A stretch of DNA of 64,000 nucleotides from Beijerinckia sp. 28-YEA-48 (GCF_900104955.1 NZ_FNSI01000002.1:1-64000); one strand, 5' to 3'; positions 7,718 through 17,056 are shown, counted from the stretch's first letter. The notes: generated by a model from the sequence alone, not told the origin. Numbers and translations: made by a program.

Positions 7718-8532
7718 GATCTGCCTCCCTCGATAAGTGTGTTGAACAGAGCATCTGAACAACCAAGCCGCGCCGAGACCGAACGTGCCTTGGCCAACAT
7801 GGTCCGCGCCACGGCATTGTCGGGCGACATGTCAAAATGCCCGCTTTGACCGATGACGGTGAACGCATAAGCCAGACGGCCATCATGATCGAAAACCGGC
7901 GCGGAAAAGGCGCTGACACCCGGATTGAGGCTATCGGTTACCCAACCGATACCGTGACGACGCGTCCTATCGATCAACGCATCGATCTCTTCGTTGCTGA
8001 TCTTGAACGAACGCCGCTCTTTCTCGAGTATCTCCCGTGTTGTCGATCGCGGCAGGTAAGCGAGAAAAACGTAGCCGCTCGCTGAGCGCAGCAATGTCAG
8101 AATCGAGCCGATACGCATGGTCAGAAAGACCGAGCCGGGGCTAGGGCTCGGCTCCACTGAAGCGACCGTCGGACCGCCACTCCCCCATACGATGAGATTG
8201 GTGGAGTGATCAGTCTCATGACGCAGATCAACCACAGCGGAACGCCCGACCCGATCCTTGTCCAACATGCCGAGCGCGGTGAGACCAAGGCCTATCGCCA
8301 ATTGCCCGAGGCCATAACGACCGGTCTGTTCATCTTGCTCGACGAGACCCGCGCGAATGAGGCTAACGAGATAGCGATGCGCCTTAGGCGCCGAGAAATC
8401 GACCGCCTCAGCAATGGTTTTGAGATTGAGCGGCACACCCGCATCGACGAGCGGGCCAAGCAGCTTCAACCCCACTTCGATCGTCTGCACTCCGATCGAT
8501 TCACCTACTTCACGCGCCGTTGACGTTGACAT
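7714..8532 (-). CDS. IclR family transcriptional regulator
   Basis: 272-residue regulator with an N-terminal winged helix (about residues 15-75, containing LKTIAEAVDFSAPKAHRYLVSL) and a C-terminal IclR effector domain. ATG at 8532 with GGGGA upstream is preferred to an upstream ATG at 8562 that would lie on the operator palindrome. It is divergent from UbiD and heads the VOC/ThDP/Bug direction. The region between it and ubiD holds a perfect palindrome (8560-8573), the likely binding site. IclR proteins in aromatic clusters are often activators responding to the pathway acid. It therefore probably controls both the minus-strand set and the UbiD/ABC operon. Confidence 0.9.
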   Translation of the reverse strand: MSTSTAREVGESIGVQTIEVGLKLLGPLVDAGVPLNLKTIAEAVDFSAPKAHRYLVSLIRAGLVEQDEQTGRYGLGQLAIGLGLTALGMLDKDRVGRSAVVDLRHETDHSTNLIVWGSGGPTVASVEPSPSPGSVFLTMRIGSILTLLRSASGYVFLAYLPRSTTREILEKERRSFKISNEEIDALIDRTRRHGIGWVTDSLNPGVSAFSAPVFDHDGRLAYAFTVIGQSGHFDMSPDNAVARTMLAKARSVSARLGCSDALFNTLIEGGRS

Positions 8533-8559
8533 GCGTCCCCATTCCTGATTTATGAAATA

Positions 8560-8585
8560 CATAATCGATTATGACATGCATAATC
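8560..8585. promoter_or_regulatory. Candidate IclR operator (palindrome plus third half-site)
   Basis: CATAATCGATTATG at 8560-8573 is a perfect 14-bp palindrome, and a third half-site CATAATC follows at 8579-8585. It lies between the divergent IclR and UbiD genes and overlaps ATG 8571, which argues against that ATG as the UbiD start. Confidence 0.6.
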
Positions 8586-8633
8586 AAGCACCCATTTAAA
8601 GGCGCGCCAAATCCTACACGAGGAAGCAACAAG

Positions 8634-10202
8634 TTGAGCATCCGGGAAGATAACCGCACCGCCAGCACCACTCGGAAACCCGACACGGAAAGGTTCCGCT
8701 TGCGCCCCTTCATCGAGAAGCTGCGTCAGCGGGAGCAGCTTGATACCGTCTCACAAGATATTGAATTAATTGATATTGCTAAAAATTTGGACGGAAATTC
8801 CAAGGCGGTTCTGTTCACCCGTGCCGGGCCGGAGAAGGCCGAATTGGTCGGCAATGTGATGGGAACCCGCGAAAGGCTTGCCTTGGCCTTCGGCAGCGAT
8901 ACCCGCAATCTTCTGCACGAGGTCAATCGGCGCCTGACCGCCCCTATCGCTCCGGTCGAAATTCCCAGCGGTGCAGCTCCGGTCCATGATGTGGTGCTCA
9001 CCGGGGCGGATGCTGACTTCACACGGCTTCCGGTCCATCTCCAACACGGCGATGACGGCGGCCCCTACATTTCCGCCGGGATCGACATCAGCCGCAGTCT
9101 CGACGGCACACGGCGCAATGTTGGCTATCGCCGCATGATGCTAAGAGGCCGACAAGAGGCTGGCATCGACCTGGTCGCCCCCAGCGATCTTCGCGTGCTC
9201 TACGCTGACTACGTGCGGCGCAAGGAACGCATGCCGATCGCCTTTGTGGTCGGCTCCCATCCTATCGATGGCGTCGCCGCGACGATGATGTCACCCGCCG
9301 CCGATGAGATTGCCTTGATGGGGGGACTTCGCGGCGAGGCCGTGCCCCTGGTTCGTTGCGCCACCATAGATGCCATGGTGCCAGCCGATGCCGAGATGGT
9401 CCTTGAAGGCTATCTCGACGATCGCGGCTGGGCCGAACCGGAGGGCCCTTATGGCGAATATATCGGGTACTACGGTCGACTGAAATCGAACCCGGTCTTT
9501 CATCTCACCGCCATCACCATGCGACGCGATGCGTTGTTTCAGACCGCCACGATCGGCGGCCGCCATTTGGCCTTCACGGACACCGCGCAATTGTCGGCGC
9601 TGCGCACGGAAGTCGTCGCCTGGGCCAGCTTGCAGACTGGCGTGCGTGATCTGGAAGCGGTGTTCTGCACGCCCTCCTGCGGCGGCATGTACAACCTGCG
9701 GGTGTCCATGCGTCAACGCTATCCTGGCGAAGCCCGCAACGCCATTGCCTTGGCCTTCGGCTCCAGTGCCGACACGAAACATGTCTTCGTCGTTGATGAC
9801 GACATCGACGTCTTCTCTGATGCACAAGTCGATTGGGCGCTTGCGACACGCTTTCAAGCCGATCGCGATCTCATGATCGCCGCTGGCTTTCGTGCCGTCC
9901 CTCTCGATCCATCGCTGGAGGGGCGTCGCGCGGGAGCCAAAGCCGGCTTCGATCTGACGCTGCCTTTCGGCTGGCGCAATGGCAACGAGTACGACGTACC
10001 AATGCCTCCGGTGCTCGGGCCTTCGCGCGGTCTCAGCGTTATCGAGGCGCTGCGTGAAAAGCCGCAATCGTTCCGAGATCTGATGGAAGCGGTCGGCAGT
10101 CGAGATGGCCGCGACGTACTGATCGCCCTCGATTCGGTGCGTCAGGAATACGGCCTCGAGCGGACGGCCGAGGGCCACTACCAGCTCAGGACGACGGCTT
10201 AA
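8634..10202 (+). CDS. UbiD family decarboxylase (prenylated-FMN dependent)
   Basis: 522-residue UbiD-type (de)carboxylase acting on aromatic or alpha,beta-unsaturated carboxylic acids through prenyl-FMN. The family motif EGPYGEYIGYYG is present at about residue 280, and the length is typical. The start is judged to be TTG at 8634, seven bases after AGGAAG. An in-frame ATG at 8571 lies on the operator palindrome and has no good ribosome binding site, although it is the longer alternative. No ubiX (prenyl-FMN synthase) gene is in the window. It leads a Liv importer and CoA ligase operon, which suggests decarboxylation of an imported aromatic acid or its CoA ester. The substrate is not determined. 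Confidence 0.88.
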   Translation: MSIREDNRTASTTRKPDTERFRLRPFIEKLRQREQLDTVSQDIELIDIAKNLDGNSKAVLFTRAGPEKAELVGNVMGTRERLALAFGSDTRNLLHEVNRRLTAPIAPVEIPSGAAPVHDVVLTGADADFTRLPVHLQHGDDGGPYISAGIDISRSLDGTRRNVGYRRMMLRGRQEAGIDLVAPSDLRVLYADYVRRKERMPIAFVVGSHPIDGVAATMMSPAADEIALMGGLRGEAVPLVRCATIDAMVPADAEMVLEGYLDDRGWAEPEGPYGEYIGYYGRLKSNPVFHLTAITMRRDALFQTATIGGRHLAFTDTAQLSALRTEVVAWASLQTGVRDLEAVFCTPSCGGMYNLRVSMRQRYPGEARNAIALAFGSSADTKHVFVVDDDIDVFSDAQVDWALATRFQADRDLMIAAGFRAVPLDPSLEGRRAGAKAGFDLTLPFGWRNGNEYDVPMPPVLGPSRGLSVIEALREKPQSFRDLMEAVGSRDGRDVLIALDSVRQEYGLERTAEGHYQLRTTA

Positions 10203-10280
10203 TTCTGTCACCGATCTTCGCTGCAAGACCAAGGTCTGCACTGGCGATGCGCTCGATGACGCAATGTGGAGGGGAATGCC

Positions 10281-11432
10281 ATGAGATCTTCGCGATTTTC
10301 TCTGGAATCGGCTTTGCTTTCAACGGTCTTGCTGATCGGCCTGAGCTATGGAGCCACCGCGCAAGCCGTCAAACCCTGGCTGATTGGTCAAATCGTCCCG
10401 TTAACTGGCCCCGCAGCGACAGTTGGCGTGCGCCACGATCGTGTCGTGAAAATGTGGGCGGACACGATCAACAAAGCCGGCGGCATCAAAGGCCGGCAGG
10501 TTGAGATCGTCTCCTGCAATGATGAGAACCGACCGGAGAAAGGCGCGGCCTGCGCCCGCGACATGATCGAGAAAGGCGTTGTCCTCCTTCTCGGAAATAC
10601 GTTGACGGCTAGCATCCGTGCGGTCCAGCCGCTCGTCAAAAACGGCCCCATTCTTTTTGTTCCTTCGCCGAACATCATGCCAGCGGCCGACACCTTTGTC
10701 TTTCAAGTCAGTCCGAGTGACGTTCACCTGACAGAATCGATCGCCGCCTATATGCGAGCAAACGCAGCCAAGGTGATCGGCATGGTCGTGGCCACAGATG
10801 CCAGCGGCGAAGTCGGCGTGGCGAGCGCGCGTGAAGTGTTTCCGAAATCGAACATTGAGGTACGCCTCGCCCGCATCGACCTCCGCGCGACAGATGCCAC
10901 CACCCAGCTTGCAACCGTCGCCGGCAAGGATGTACCTGTCGTCTATTCATCTTATTCGGGCGCTGGCGCCATCACCGTGGTCAAGAGCTTTCGCAATCTT
11001 GGCCTCGAACAACCGCTGATCGTTAGTTACGCCAACATCAGCGAATCCTTTGTCGATCTGGTGAAAGACGTTCGGCCGCGCCGACTTCTTGGCACCAGTG
11101 TTGCGAGCATCGTGCCGGACCTGCTCACCGATCCCGTACTGCGGCAACGCTCCGTCGATTTTCTGGATCAGTACCGTGCCCGCTATTCAGAGCGCGCCGA
11201 CATGATTAATTTGGGGCAAAAAATCCAGCTCGACGTGGTGGAATCGGTTCTCAACAATGTCGCCGATCCTAGCAATGCGGCCTCGGTGAAAACCTATCTC
11301 GAGGCAACACCCATCCAGAGTCTACAGGTTATCAAATTCTCGCCGACCAATCATGTCGGCCTCGATACGTCTTCCGTCGCGGTGATTGAACTGAAAGACG
11401 GAATCTGGACAAAAGCCGACCCGATCAACTGA
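10281..11432 (+). CDS. ABC transporter substrate-binding protein, LivK type
   Basis: 383-residue periplasmic binding protein of the branched-chain amino acid/aromatic acid type (Peripla_BP_6). It has an N-terminal signal peptide with cleavage near GATAQA and then IGQIVPLTGPAATVG, typical of LivK-like proteins. ATG at 10281 sits six bases after GAGGGG; the ATG at 10266 lies upstream of that site and is rejected. The gene begins the ABC block following ubiD and is followed by permease and ATPase genes in the same orientation. In aromatic clusters these proteins bind benzoate- or cinnamate-like acids instead of leucine; here that is inferred from context. Confidence 0.9.
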   Translation: MRSSRFSLESALLSTVLLIGLSYGATAQAVKPWLIGQIVPLTGPAATVGVRHDRVVKMWADTINKAGGIKGRQVEIVSCNDENRPEKGAACARDMIEKGVVLLLGNTLTASIRAVQPLVKNGPILFVPSPNIMPAADTFVFQVSPSDVHLTESIAAYMRANAAKVIGMVVATDASGEVGVASAREVFPKSNIEVRLARIDLRATDATTQLATVAGKDVPVVYSSYSGAGAITVVKSFRNLGLEQPLIVSYANISESFVDLVKDVRPRRLLGTSVASIVPDLLTDPVLRQRSVDFLDQYRARYSERADMINLGQKIQLDVVESVLNNVADPSNAASVKTYLEATPIQSLQVIKFSPTNHVGLDTSSVAVIELKDGIWTKADPIN

Positions 11433-11459
11433 TCGCCCGATCTCAAGGCATCAATCGCG

Positions 11460-12326
11460 ATGAATCTGTTCACGCAAGCAATCTTCAGCGGGTTGATGAC
11501 CGGCGCCGTTTACGCTCTGCTCGGCGTCGGTCTCGTGCTGGTTTACCGAACGGCGCGCGTTTTGAATCTCGCTCACGGCGAAGCCTTTGCCATGAGCGGG
11601 ATCCTCGTTAGCCTGTTGCTAGCGTGGAGCGTGCCATTTCCATTGGCGATCATCGCCGCTATCTGCATCGCGGTGGCTCTAGCCATGGGGCTGCATCGCT
11701 TCCTTCTGCGCCCGCGCGGTGACTGGCCGCCCGGCACGTTGATCCTCATCACCCTCGGCGCCGCTTTTGTCGCGCGCGGCATCATGATCCTTCTCGTCGG
11801 GACCGACCCGGTTTCCTTCCCCGCGCTGATCGCTGGCAGTCCGATCCGCTTTGCGGGTGGCGTCATTACGCCTCAGGGAATCTTGCTGATCGTCTTCGGG
11901 TTTGCCGCCGCCGGCTCGGTCGGCCTGTTTCTAACCCGCACGGCCATGGGACGGCAGATGTTGGCGACAGCCGAAAACCCCTATGCGGCGGAACTGCTGG
12001 GTGTGGATATTGAACGGGCCCGCCTCATTGCATACGGGATCAGCGGCTTGTTCAGCGCGCTCGCCGGCATCCTGCTGATCCCGCTATTCGCTGTCGACTT
12101 TCAAACCGGCCTGTCAATGACGATGCGCGGCTTCATCGCCGCTGCCATCTCCGGCATGTCCCCCACCCGCGTGCTGGCGAGCGCTTTCATTCTCGGCCTC
12201 TTTGAATCGATGGTCGGCGCCTATTTCGGAGCGCTGGCGCAAGATCCGGTGATGTTCGCCATCCTGATCCTGATCGCGCTGCTGCAAAGCCGCAAAATCC
12301 GCTTTGGAGGCGGTGTCCGGGCATGA
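11460..12326 (+). CDS. ABC transporter permease, LivH type
   Basis: 288-residue inner-membrane permease, strongly hydrophobic throughout. The LivH-like opening region (GLMTGAVYALLGVGLVLVYR) and the family loop around GVDIERARLIAYGISG (about residues 180-196) are visible. The latter contains the EAA-like contact with the ATPase. The stop overlaps the next start by four bases (ATGA). It forms the importer with the upstream LivK and the downstream fused LivM-LivG. Confidence 0.92.
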   Translation: MNLFTQAIFSGLMTGAVYALLGVGLVLVYRTARVLNLAHGEAFAMSGILVSLLLAWSVPFPLAIIAAICIAVALAMGLHRFLLRPRGDWPPGTLILITLGAAFVARGIMILLVGTDPVSFPALIAGSPIRFAGGVITPQGILLIVFGFAAAGSVGLFLTRTAMGRQMLATAENPYAAELLGVDIERARLIAYGISGLFSALAGILLIPLFAVDFQTGLSMTMRGFIAAAISGMSPTRVLASAFILGLFESMVGAYFGALAQDPVMFAILILIALLQSRKIRFGGGVRA

Positions 12327-14032
12327 GCTTGCGTATCCCCGTTATCGCGGCCCTCTGCATCTTCGCCGCCATCCTGCCCTATCTCGGCATTCTGCCCGGT
12401 TGGACGCCAGCACTGGCAACGATCTCCGCTTTCATGGCGCTCTCTTTGATCGGCCTCAATCTGGTGTTCGGCATCACCGGCATGCTGGCCTTCGGCCAAG
12501 CCGCCTTCGTTGCCCTGCCCGGCTATTTCTCCGGCATGCTGCAAAATCTCGGCGTTCCGTTCATTCTCGCGCTCGCCATCGGCCTCGCTACATCCGTACT
12601 GATCGCTCGATTGATGGCCATCATCTTTGTCAGGCTACCGGGCATCTACTTCGCTATCGGCACGCTGGGCTTTGCCTTTGTCATCGAAGGTCTGGCGCGT
12701 GCGTGGCCGTCTCTGACCGGCGGCGCCTCCGGCCTGGTGCTGGAAATGCCCTTCACCCTGACACGCAACGGATGGTACGCAACCTCGGTCATAGCCTTGA
12801 CGATCGCCGTTGCGAGCTTCGCCCATCTTGTTCGCGGCCGCTTTCTGCGAACGATGAAGCTCGTGCGCCACGATGAACTGGCAGCCAGCGTGATCGGCAT
12901 CGATGTGGTGCGGTTGAAGACCCAAGTTTTCACCATCGCGAGTGTTTACTCAGGTCTCGGCGGTCTCCTACTCGCCTATCATGTCGGCGTTCTGGCGCCC
13001 GAAAGCGCTGGCGTCAACACATCGCTCGAATCCTTGGCGATGATCGTCATCGGTGGCGCCGGAAGCGTATTCGGGCCGCTCCTGGGAACAGGACTCATCC
13101 AATGGCTATTCGCCGTCTCCGGTGAGGCCGATCGCTACGAACTCCTTGTCTACGGGCTCGGCTTCCTGCTGGTGGTGTTGTATCTGCCGACCGGCCTTGC
13201 CGGCGGTCTGAACAAGCTCTGGGCATTGCTGGCCCCGTTGTCGCAACGGACGACGACGACCGCATCTGTCGATCCTGCCTCGATACATCCACCGGCGCGG
13301 CATTTCACCGACGGCGTTTGTCTCAAGGTCGAACAAGTCGGAAAGACTTTTGGGGGCCTGCAAGCTGTGAACGACATCAGCTTCGATGTCCGGTTCGGTC
13401 AGATTGTCGCTCTCATCGGCCCGAACGGTGCCGGGAAATCAACCTTATTCAACCTGGTGTCTGGTATCGAATTGCCGACTGCTGGACGCATCTTCCTGCG
13501 CGACCGCGAGATGGACGAAATGCCGATATACGAACGGGGCCGTTATATCGGTCGCTCGTTTCAGGTGCCGCGCCTCGCGCCCAATCTCAGCGTGATCGAG
13601 AACATCATGTCGCGCCTCGACCATCTTCCCGGCACGATGACGGAAATCGAAAAAGAAAATCTGGCGCGCGCGCAACTGGTGGCTTTCGATCTACAGAACC
13701 TCGCAGACCTCCCGATGAGCCGGATCGGCATCGGCCAGCACAAGCTGATCGAACTGGCGCGTGCCTCTATCGGTTCTCCCGACCTCCTCTTGCTTGATGA
13801 ACCTGCTGTGGGTTTCACGGAAACCGAGGTTGAGCGATTGATCGAGCTACTGCGCATGTTGCGCGCGCAAGGACAAGCCATTCTGATCGTTGAACACAAT
13901 GTCGAATTCGTCTCGCGGATCGCCGACGAAATCGTCGTCATGGAGAGTGGCCGGCTCATCGCTCGCGATGCGCCGACGGCAATCATGGCCAGCGCCATTG
14001 TGCGCGAGGCCTATCTGGGGGCGCTCTCATGA
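12323..14032 (+). CDS. Fused LivM permease-LivG ATPase
   Basis: 569-residue fusion. Residues 1-300 are a LivM-like permease, and residues 330-569 form a LivG-like ABC ATPase with Walker A GPNGAGKST, a modified signature region IGIGQHKLIELARA and Walker B LLLLDEPAVG. A polar linker around residues 305-325 joins them. Such fusions occur in some aromatic acid importers. In the other two Liv systems of this window the two parts are separate genes, so the three systems are of different lineage. It overlaps both neighbours by four bases, showing tight translational coupling. Confidence 0.92.
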   Translation: MSLRIPVIAALCIFAAILPYLGILPGWTPALATISAFMALSLIGLNLVFGITGMLAFGQAAFVALPGYFSGMLQNLGVPFILALAIGLATSVLIARLMAIIFVRLPGIYFAIGTLGFAFVIEGLARAWPSLTGGASGLVLEMPFTLTRNGWYATSVIALTIAVASFAHLVRGRFLRTMKLVRHDELAASVIGIDVVRLKTQVFTIASVYSGLGGLLLAYHVGVLAPESAGVNTSLESLAMIVIGGAGSVFGPLLGTGLIQWLFAVSGEADRYELLVYGLGFLLVVLYLPTGLAGGLNKLWALLAPLSQRTTTTASVDPASIHPPARHFTDGVCLKVEQVGKTFGGLQAVNDISFDVRFGQIVALIGPNGAGKSTLFNLVSGIELPTAGRIFLRDREMDEMPIYERGRYIGRSFQVPRLAPNLSVIENIMSRLDHLPGTMTEIEKENLARAQLVAFDLQNLADLPMSRIGIGQHKLIELARASIGSPDLLLLDEPAVGFTETEVERLIELLRMLRAQGQAILIVEHNVEFVSRIADEIVVMESGRLIARDAPTAIMASAIVREAYLGALS

Positions 14033-14685
14033 CGCCGGCTTTATCCGTTCAATCGCTGCGCGGCGGCTATGGTCTGCTGACCGTCTTTCGGGATATCAAC
14101 TTAGAGTTGAATGCGGGCGAAACGATCGGCATTCTGGGGCCGAACGGCGCCGGCAAAACCACCATTCTCAAAACCCTGGCTGGCGCGCTGCCGAGCGCCA
14201 GCGGCCGTGTCCTTCTTGCCGACCAGGACGTCACTAAGCTTCCAGCTTACGCGCGCGCCCGCGCCGGTCTCAATCTGGTTCCGGAAGGGCGGCACATCCT
14301 CGGCACGTTGTCGGTTCTAGATAACCTCAAACTGACAGCCACCGTTGACGACTACCGCCAAGATCTCGACCCCTTCGAGAACCGGTTGGCCGAAATCTTT
14401 CAGATGTTTCCTCGCCTGCGCGAACGACAAGCCCAGCTCGGCGGCTCGCTCAGCGGTGGCGAGCAGCAGATGCTCGCCATCGCCAGAGCACTCATGATCA
14501 GGCCAAAGGTTCTGATGCTCGATGAACCGACACAAGGGCTGGCGCCGATCATCGTACAGCATCTGGCGGAAACGCTGCACCATCTCAAGGGCCGCTTCGC
14601 CATGATTGTCGTTGAGCAGAACCAGGTTTTTCTCGAACGGGTGACAGATCGAGTTCACACCATCCAAGGCGGCCAGCTGAACTGA
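14029..14685 (+). CDS. ABC transporter ATP-binding protein, LivF type
   Basis: 218-residue second ATPase of the importer. Walker A is GPNGAGKTT, the signature is SLSGGEQQMLAIARA and Walker B is VLMLDEPTQG. LivF-like proteins pair with LivG domains as a heterodimer on the cytoplasmic face. It is the last gene of the transporter block. A 17-bp tandem repeat separates it from the CoA ligase gene. Confidence 0.93.
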   Translation: MTPALSVQSLRGGYGLLTVFRDINLELNAGETIGILGPNGAGKTTILKTLAGALPSASGRVLLADQDVTKLPAYARARAGLNLVPEGRHILGTLSVLDNLKLTATVDDYRQDLDPFENRLAEIFQMFPRLRERQAQLGGSLSGGEQQMLAIARALMIRPKVLMLDEPTQGLAPIIVQHLAETLHHLKGRFAMIVVEQNQVFLERVTDRVHTIQGGQLN

Positions 14686-14690
14686 CAATC

Positions 14691-14725
14691 AAATAGAGCA
14701 ATACTGGCAAATAGAGCAATACTGG
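14691..14725. repeat. 17-bp tandem direct repeat
   Basis: AAATAGAGCAATACTGG occurs at 14691-14707 and again at 14709-14725, an 18-bp period, in the 48-bp gap before the acyl-CoA ligase start. It fills the place where a ribosome binding site would be expected, and no clear one is visible. A recent slippage duplication is likely. Confidence 0.85.
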
Positions 14726-14733
14726 ATAGTCCG

Positions 14734-16290
14734 ATGCGTTCCATTTCCACAATATTGCCCAGGGCGGCCTCGATGTTTCCCGACCGTCCGGCCCTCGTCG
14801 GCGCGACACCCCTGACTTTCGCGGAACTCAACGCGCGCGTCGACCGCCTGGCGAATTGGCTCGGCGAGATCGACATCGCGGCTGGCGATCGCGTCGCGAT
14901 ACTCGACAACAATTCGTCTGCCGTTCTGGAAGCCTACTATGCCTGTGCGACGATCGGGGCGGTTCTCGTCCCAATGAACGTGCGGCTCGCAGCGCCGGAA
15001 CTGTCTTATGTCCTGCGTGACAGTGGCTCACGTGTTCTTATTCTTGCGGAAGCCTTCTACTCCTTGTTGCCAGCACTCGTCGGCGACACGAAAATCGAAA
15101 CCCTTCTCGGCATCGGCGATCAGGCAAGGCCGGAAAATGTCCTGTCTTACGAGGCCGAGCTCGCCAAGCCCCGGCAATGGGCCGCCCGACATGTCTTCGA
15201 ACCCGACGATATCTGCAACATCTATTACACCAGCGGCACGACGGGGAGCCCAAAGGGCGTTTGCCTGACATCGGCTAGCATGTTGGCCAGCGCCATCGAC
15301 TCGATCATCGACATGCAACTGACTGAGGATGATGTCTTTCTTCACGCAGCGCCGTTGTTCCATCTTGTCGATGCCTGGGCCGTGTGGGCTCTCCCGCTTA
15401 TCGGCGCGCCACAAGCGGTACTACATTTCGCGCCGGGAGATTTCCTGGCCATCGTCGCCGCGACACGAGCAACGGTCACCTGTTTGCCGGCAACCCTGAT
15501 CAATATGCTAACCGCTCATCCAGACGTCGGGCGTTTCGATCTGACGAGTCTCCGCTTCATCGCTTACGGCGGCTCGCCGACCCCCCTTGGCATCCTCCAA
15601 CGTGCGGTCAAGATGATTCCCACCCGCTATATTCACAGCTACGGCGCCACCGAAACGTCAGGCGTCATCACTTTCGCACGTCGAGAGGATTCTAACGTCG
15701 ACGGTAATCCAGACCAGCTCTCCCGCGTTGCCTCCTGTGGCCGAGCAGTGCCGCATATCGAACTTGCTATCATGCGCGATGACGAGAGTTTCGCGGCCGG
15801 CGGCGAGATCGGCGAAATTGTGGTGCGGGGACCGCGCATCATGCGTGGATACTGGCAAAAGCCGAGGGAAACCGCCGAGATTCTGCGAGATGGTTGGTAT
15901 CATACCGGTGATCTGGGTTATCTCGACGATCATCAGCGGCTCTATATCGTTGACCGCAAGAAAGACATGATCATCAGCGGCGGTGAAAATATCTACTCCG
16001 TCGAAGTCGAGAACGTTCTTTCCACTCACCCCGCGATCCACGAAGTTGCCGTCATCGGCGTCCCCGATCCCCGGTGGTCGGAAGCGGTCAAGGCCATTGT
16101 CGTCCTGCAAGACGGTACCCACGCGAGCGCCGAAGACCTGATTGCCTTCTGCCGCGGCAAGATCGCGGGCTACAAAATTCCGAAATCCATCGATTTCGTC
16201 GTCGGCCCTCTTCCCAAGACGGGTCCTGGAAAGATCGCCAAACGGCAATTGCGCCAGTCCTATTGGGCGCAAGAAACTCGCATCATCTGA
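14734..16290 (+). CDS. Acyl-CoA ligase (AMP-binding family)
   Basis: 518-residue adenylate-forming enzyme that activates a carboxylic acid to its CoA thioester. Core motifs are the P-loop YTSGTTGSPKG (about residue 167), HTGDLGYLD, the hinge DRKKDMIISGGENIYS and the C-terminal catalytic lysine in KTGPGKIAKR. The length is normal. It lies between the Liv importer and the hydrolase/hydratase genes, so it probably activates the imported acid or a side-chain product. Whether UbiD acts before or after CoA activation cannot be told. The ribosome binding site is weak, and the upstream tandem repeat may affect its translation. Confidence 0.9.
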   Translation: MRSISTILPRAASMFPDRPALVGATPLTFAELNARVDRLANWLGEIDIAAGDRVAILDNNSSAVLEAYYACATIGAVLVPMNVRLAAPELSYVLRDSGSRVLILAEAFYSLLPALVGDTKIETLLGIGDQARPENVLSYEAELAKPRQWAARHVFEPDDICNIYYTSGTTGSPKGVCLTSASMLASAIDSIIDMQLTEDDVFLHAAPLFHLVDAWAVWALPLIGAPQAVLHFAPGDFLAIVAATRATVTCLPATLINMLTAHPDVGRFDLTSLRFIAYGGSPTPLGILQRAVKMIPTRYIHSYGATETSGVITFARREDSNVDGNPDQLSRVASCGRAVPHIELAIMRDDESFAAGGEIGEIVVRGPRIMRGYWQKPRETAEILRDGWYHTGDLGYLDDHQRLYIVDRKKDMIISGGENIYSVEVENVLSTHPAIHEVAVIGVPDPRWSEAVKAIVVLQDGTHASAEDLIAFCRGKIAGYKIPKSIDFVVGPLPKTGPGKIAKRQLRQSYWAQETRII

Positions 16291-16297
16291 GTACAGC

Positions 16298-17056
16298 ATG
16301 TCCGAACCAACACATCTCCACGCCCGCCGTATAGGCAGCAACGGACCGCTCGTTGTCCTAGTGCATGGATTGAATGCCAATGGCGACATTTGGCAGCCGT
16401 TGATAGCTGCCGCCACCGACTGGCCCGGCCGCTTTCTCATCCCTGACCTGCGCGGGCATGGACGCTCCTTCCATGCAGCGCCTTACAGTTATGCCGGCTA
16501 CGCCGCCGATGTCGCTTCGCTGTGCTTGCAAAACGAGGAAATCATCGTCGTCGGCCATTCTCTCGGCGGCGTCATTGCCGTTGCCCTCGCCACGGGCTGG
16601 TTCGGCGTCACCGTCCGTCACGCAGTCGCTATCAGCGTCAAGACGCACTGGAGCGCGGATGAAATCACCAAATTGCGCTCGCTGGCCAATCGCGATCCTC
16701 GTCTCTTCGCGGATCGCTCCGAGGCACTCGATTGGTACCTGAAAGTTTCCGGCCTGAGCGGTCTCACGCCTTCTGATTCCCCATTGGCAGCGAGCGGCAT
16801 TCACCAAAGCCAGGGCGGTTATCGTCTCGCTTCCGATCAGAAGATCTATGCGGCGACCGGTCCCGCTGTGGAGGACTTCGCCGGCATAGCGAAAGCGCCC
16901 ATTCATTGGGTAGCGGGCACGCGCGACGCCATGCTGAGCGCAGATGATCTCCGCTCCGTCACCACCCAACCTGAATACATCGAGGGCGGTCACAACATTC
17001 ACGTCGAGCAGCCGGACCAAGTCTGGCGGACGGTAAGACGCATGACTGGGGTCTAG
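16298..17056 (+). CDS. Alpha/beta hydrolase
   Basis: 252-residue alpha/beta hydrolase. The oxyanion region VLVHGLNANGDIW lies near the start, the nucleophile elbow VVGHSLGG near residue 87 and the terminal His region GGHNIHVEQPDQV near residue 235, giving a Ser-Asp-His triad. The start is ATG 16298, seven bases after the ligase stop; the longer frame from 16142 runs inside the ligase gene in another frame. It could hydrolyse a CoA thioester, ester, lactone or ring-cleavage product. No signal peptide is present, so it is cytoplasmic. Confidence 0.85.
   Translation: MSEPTHLHARRIGSNGPLVVLVHGLNANGDIWQPLIAAATDWPGRFLIPDLRGHGRSFHAAPYSYAGYAADVASLCLQNEEIIVVGHSLGGVIAVALATGWFGVTVRHAVAISVKTHWSADEITKLRSLANRDPRLFADRSEALDWYLKVSGLSGLTPSDSPLAASGIHQSQGGYRLASDQKIYAATGPAVEDFAGIAKAPIHWVAGTRDAMLSADDLRSVTTQPEYIEGGHNIHVEQPDQVWRTVRRMTGV

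Noticed and set aside
9291..10241. 316-codon minus-strand frame opposite ubiD
   Set aside because: Antisense shadow of UbiD with no recognisable domain.
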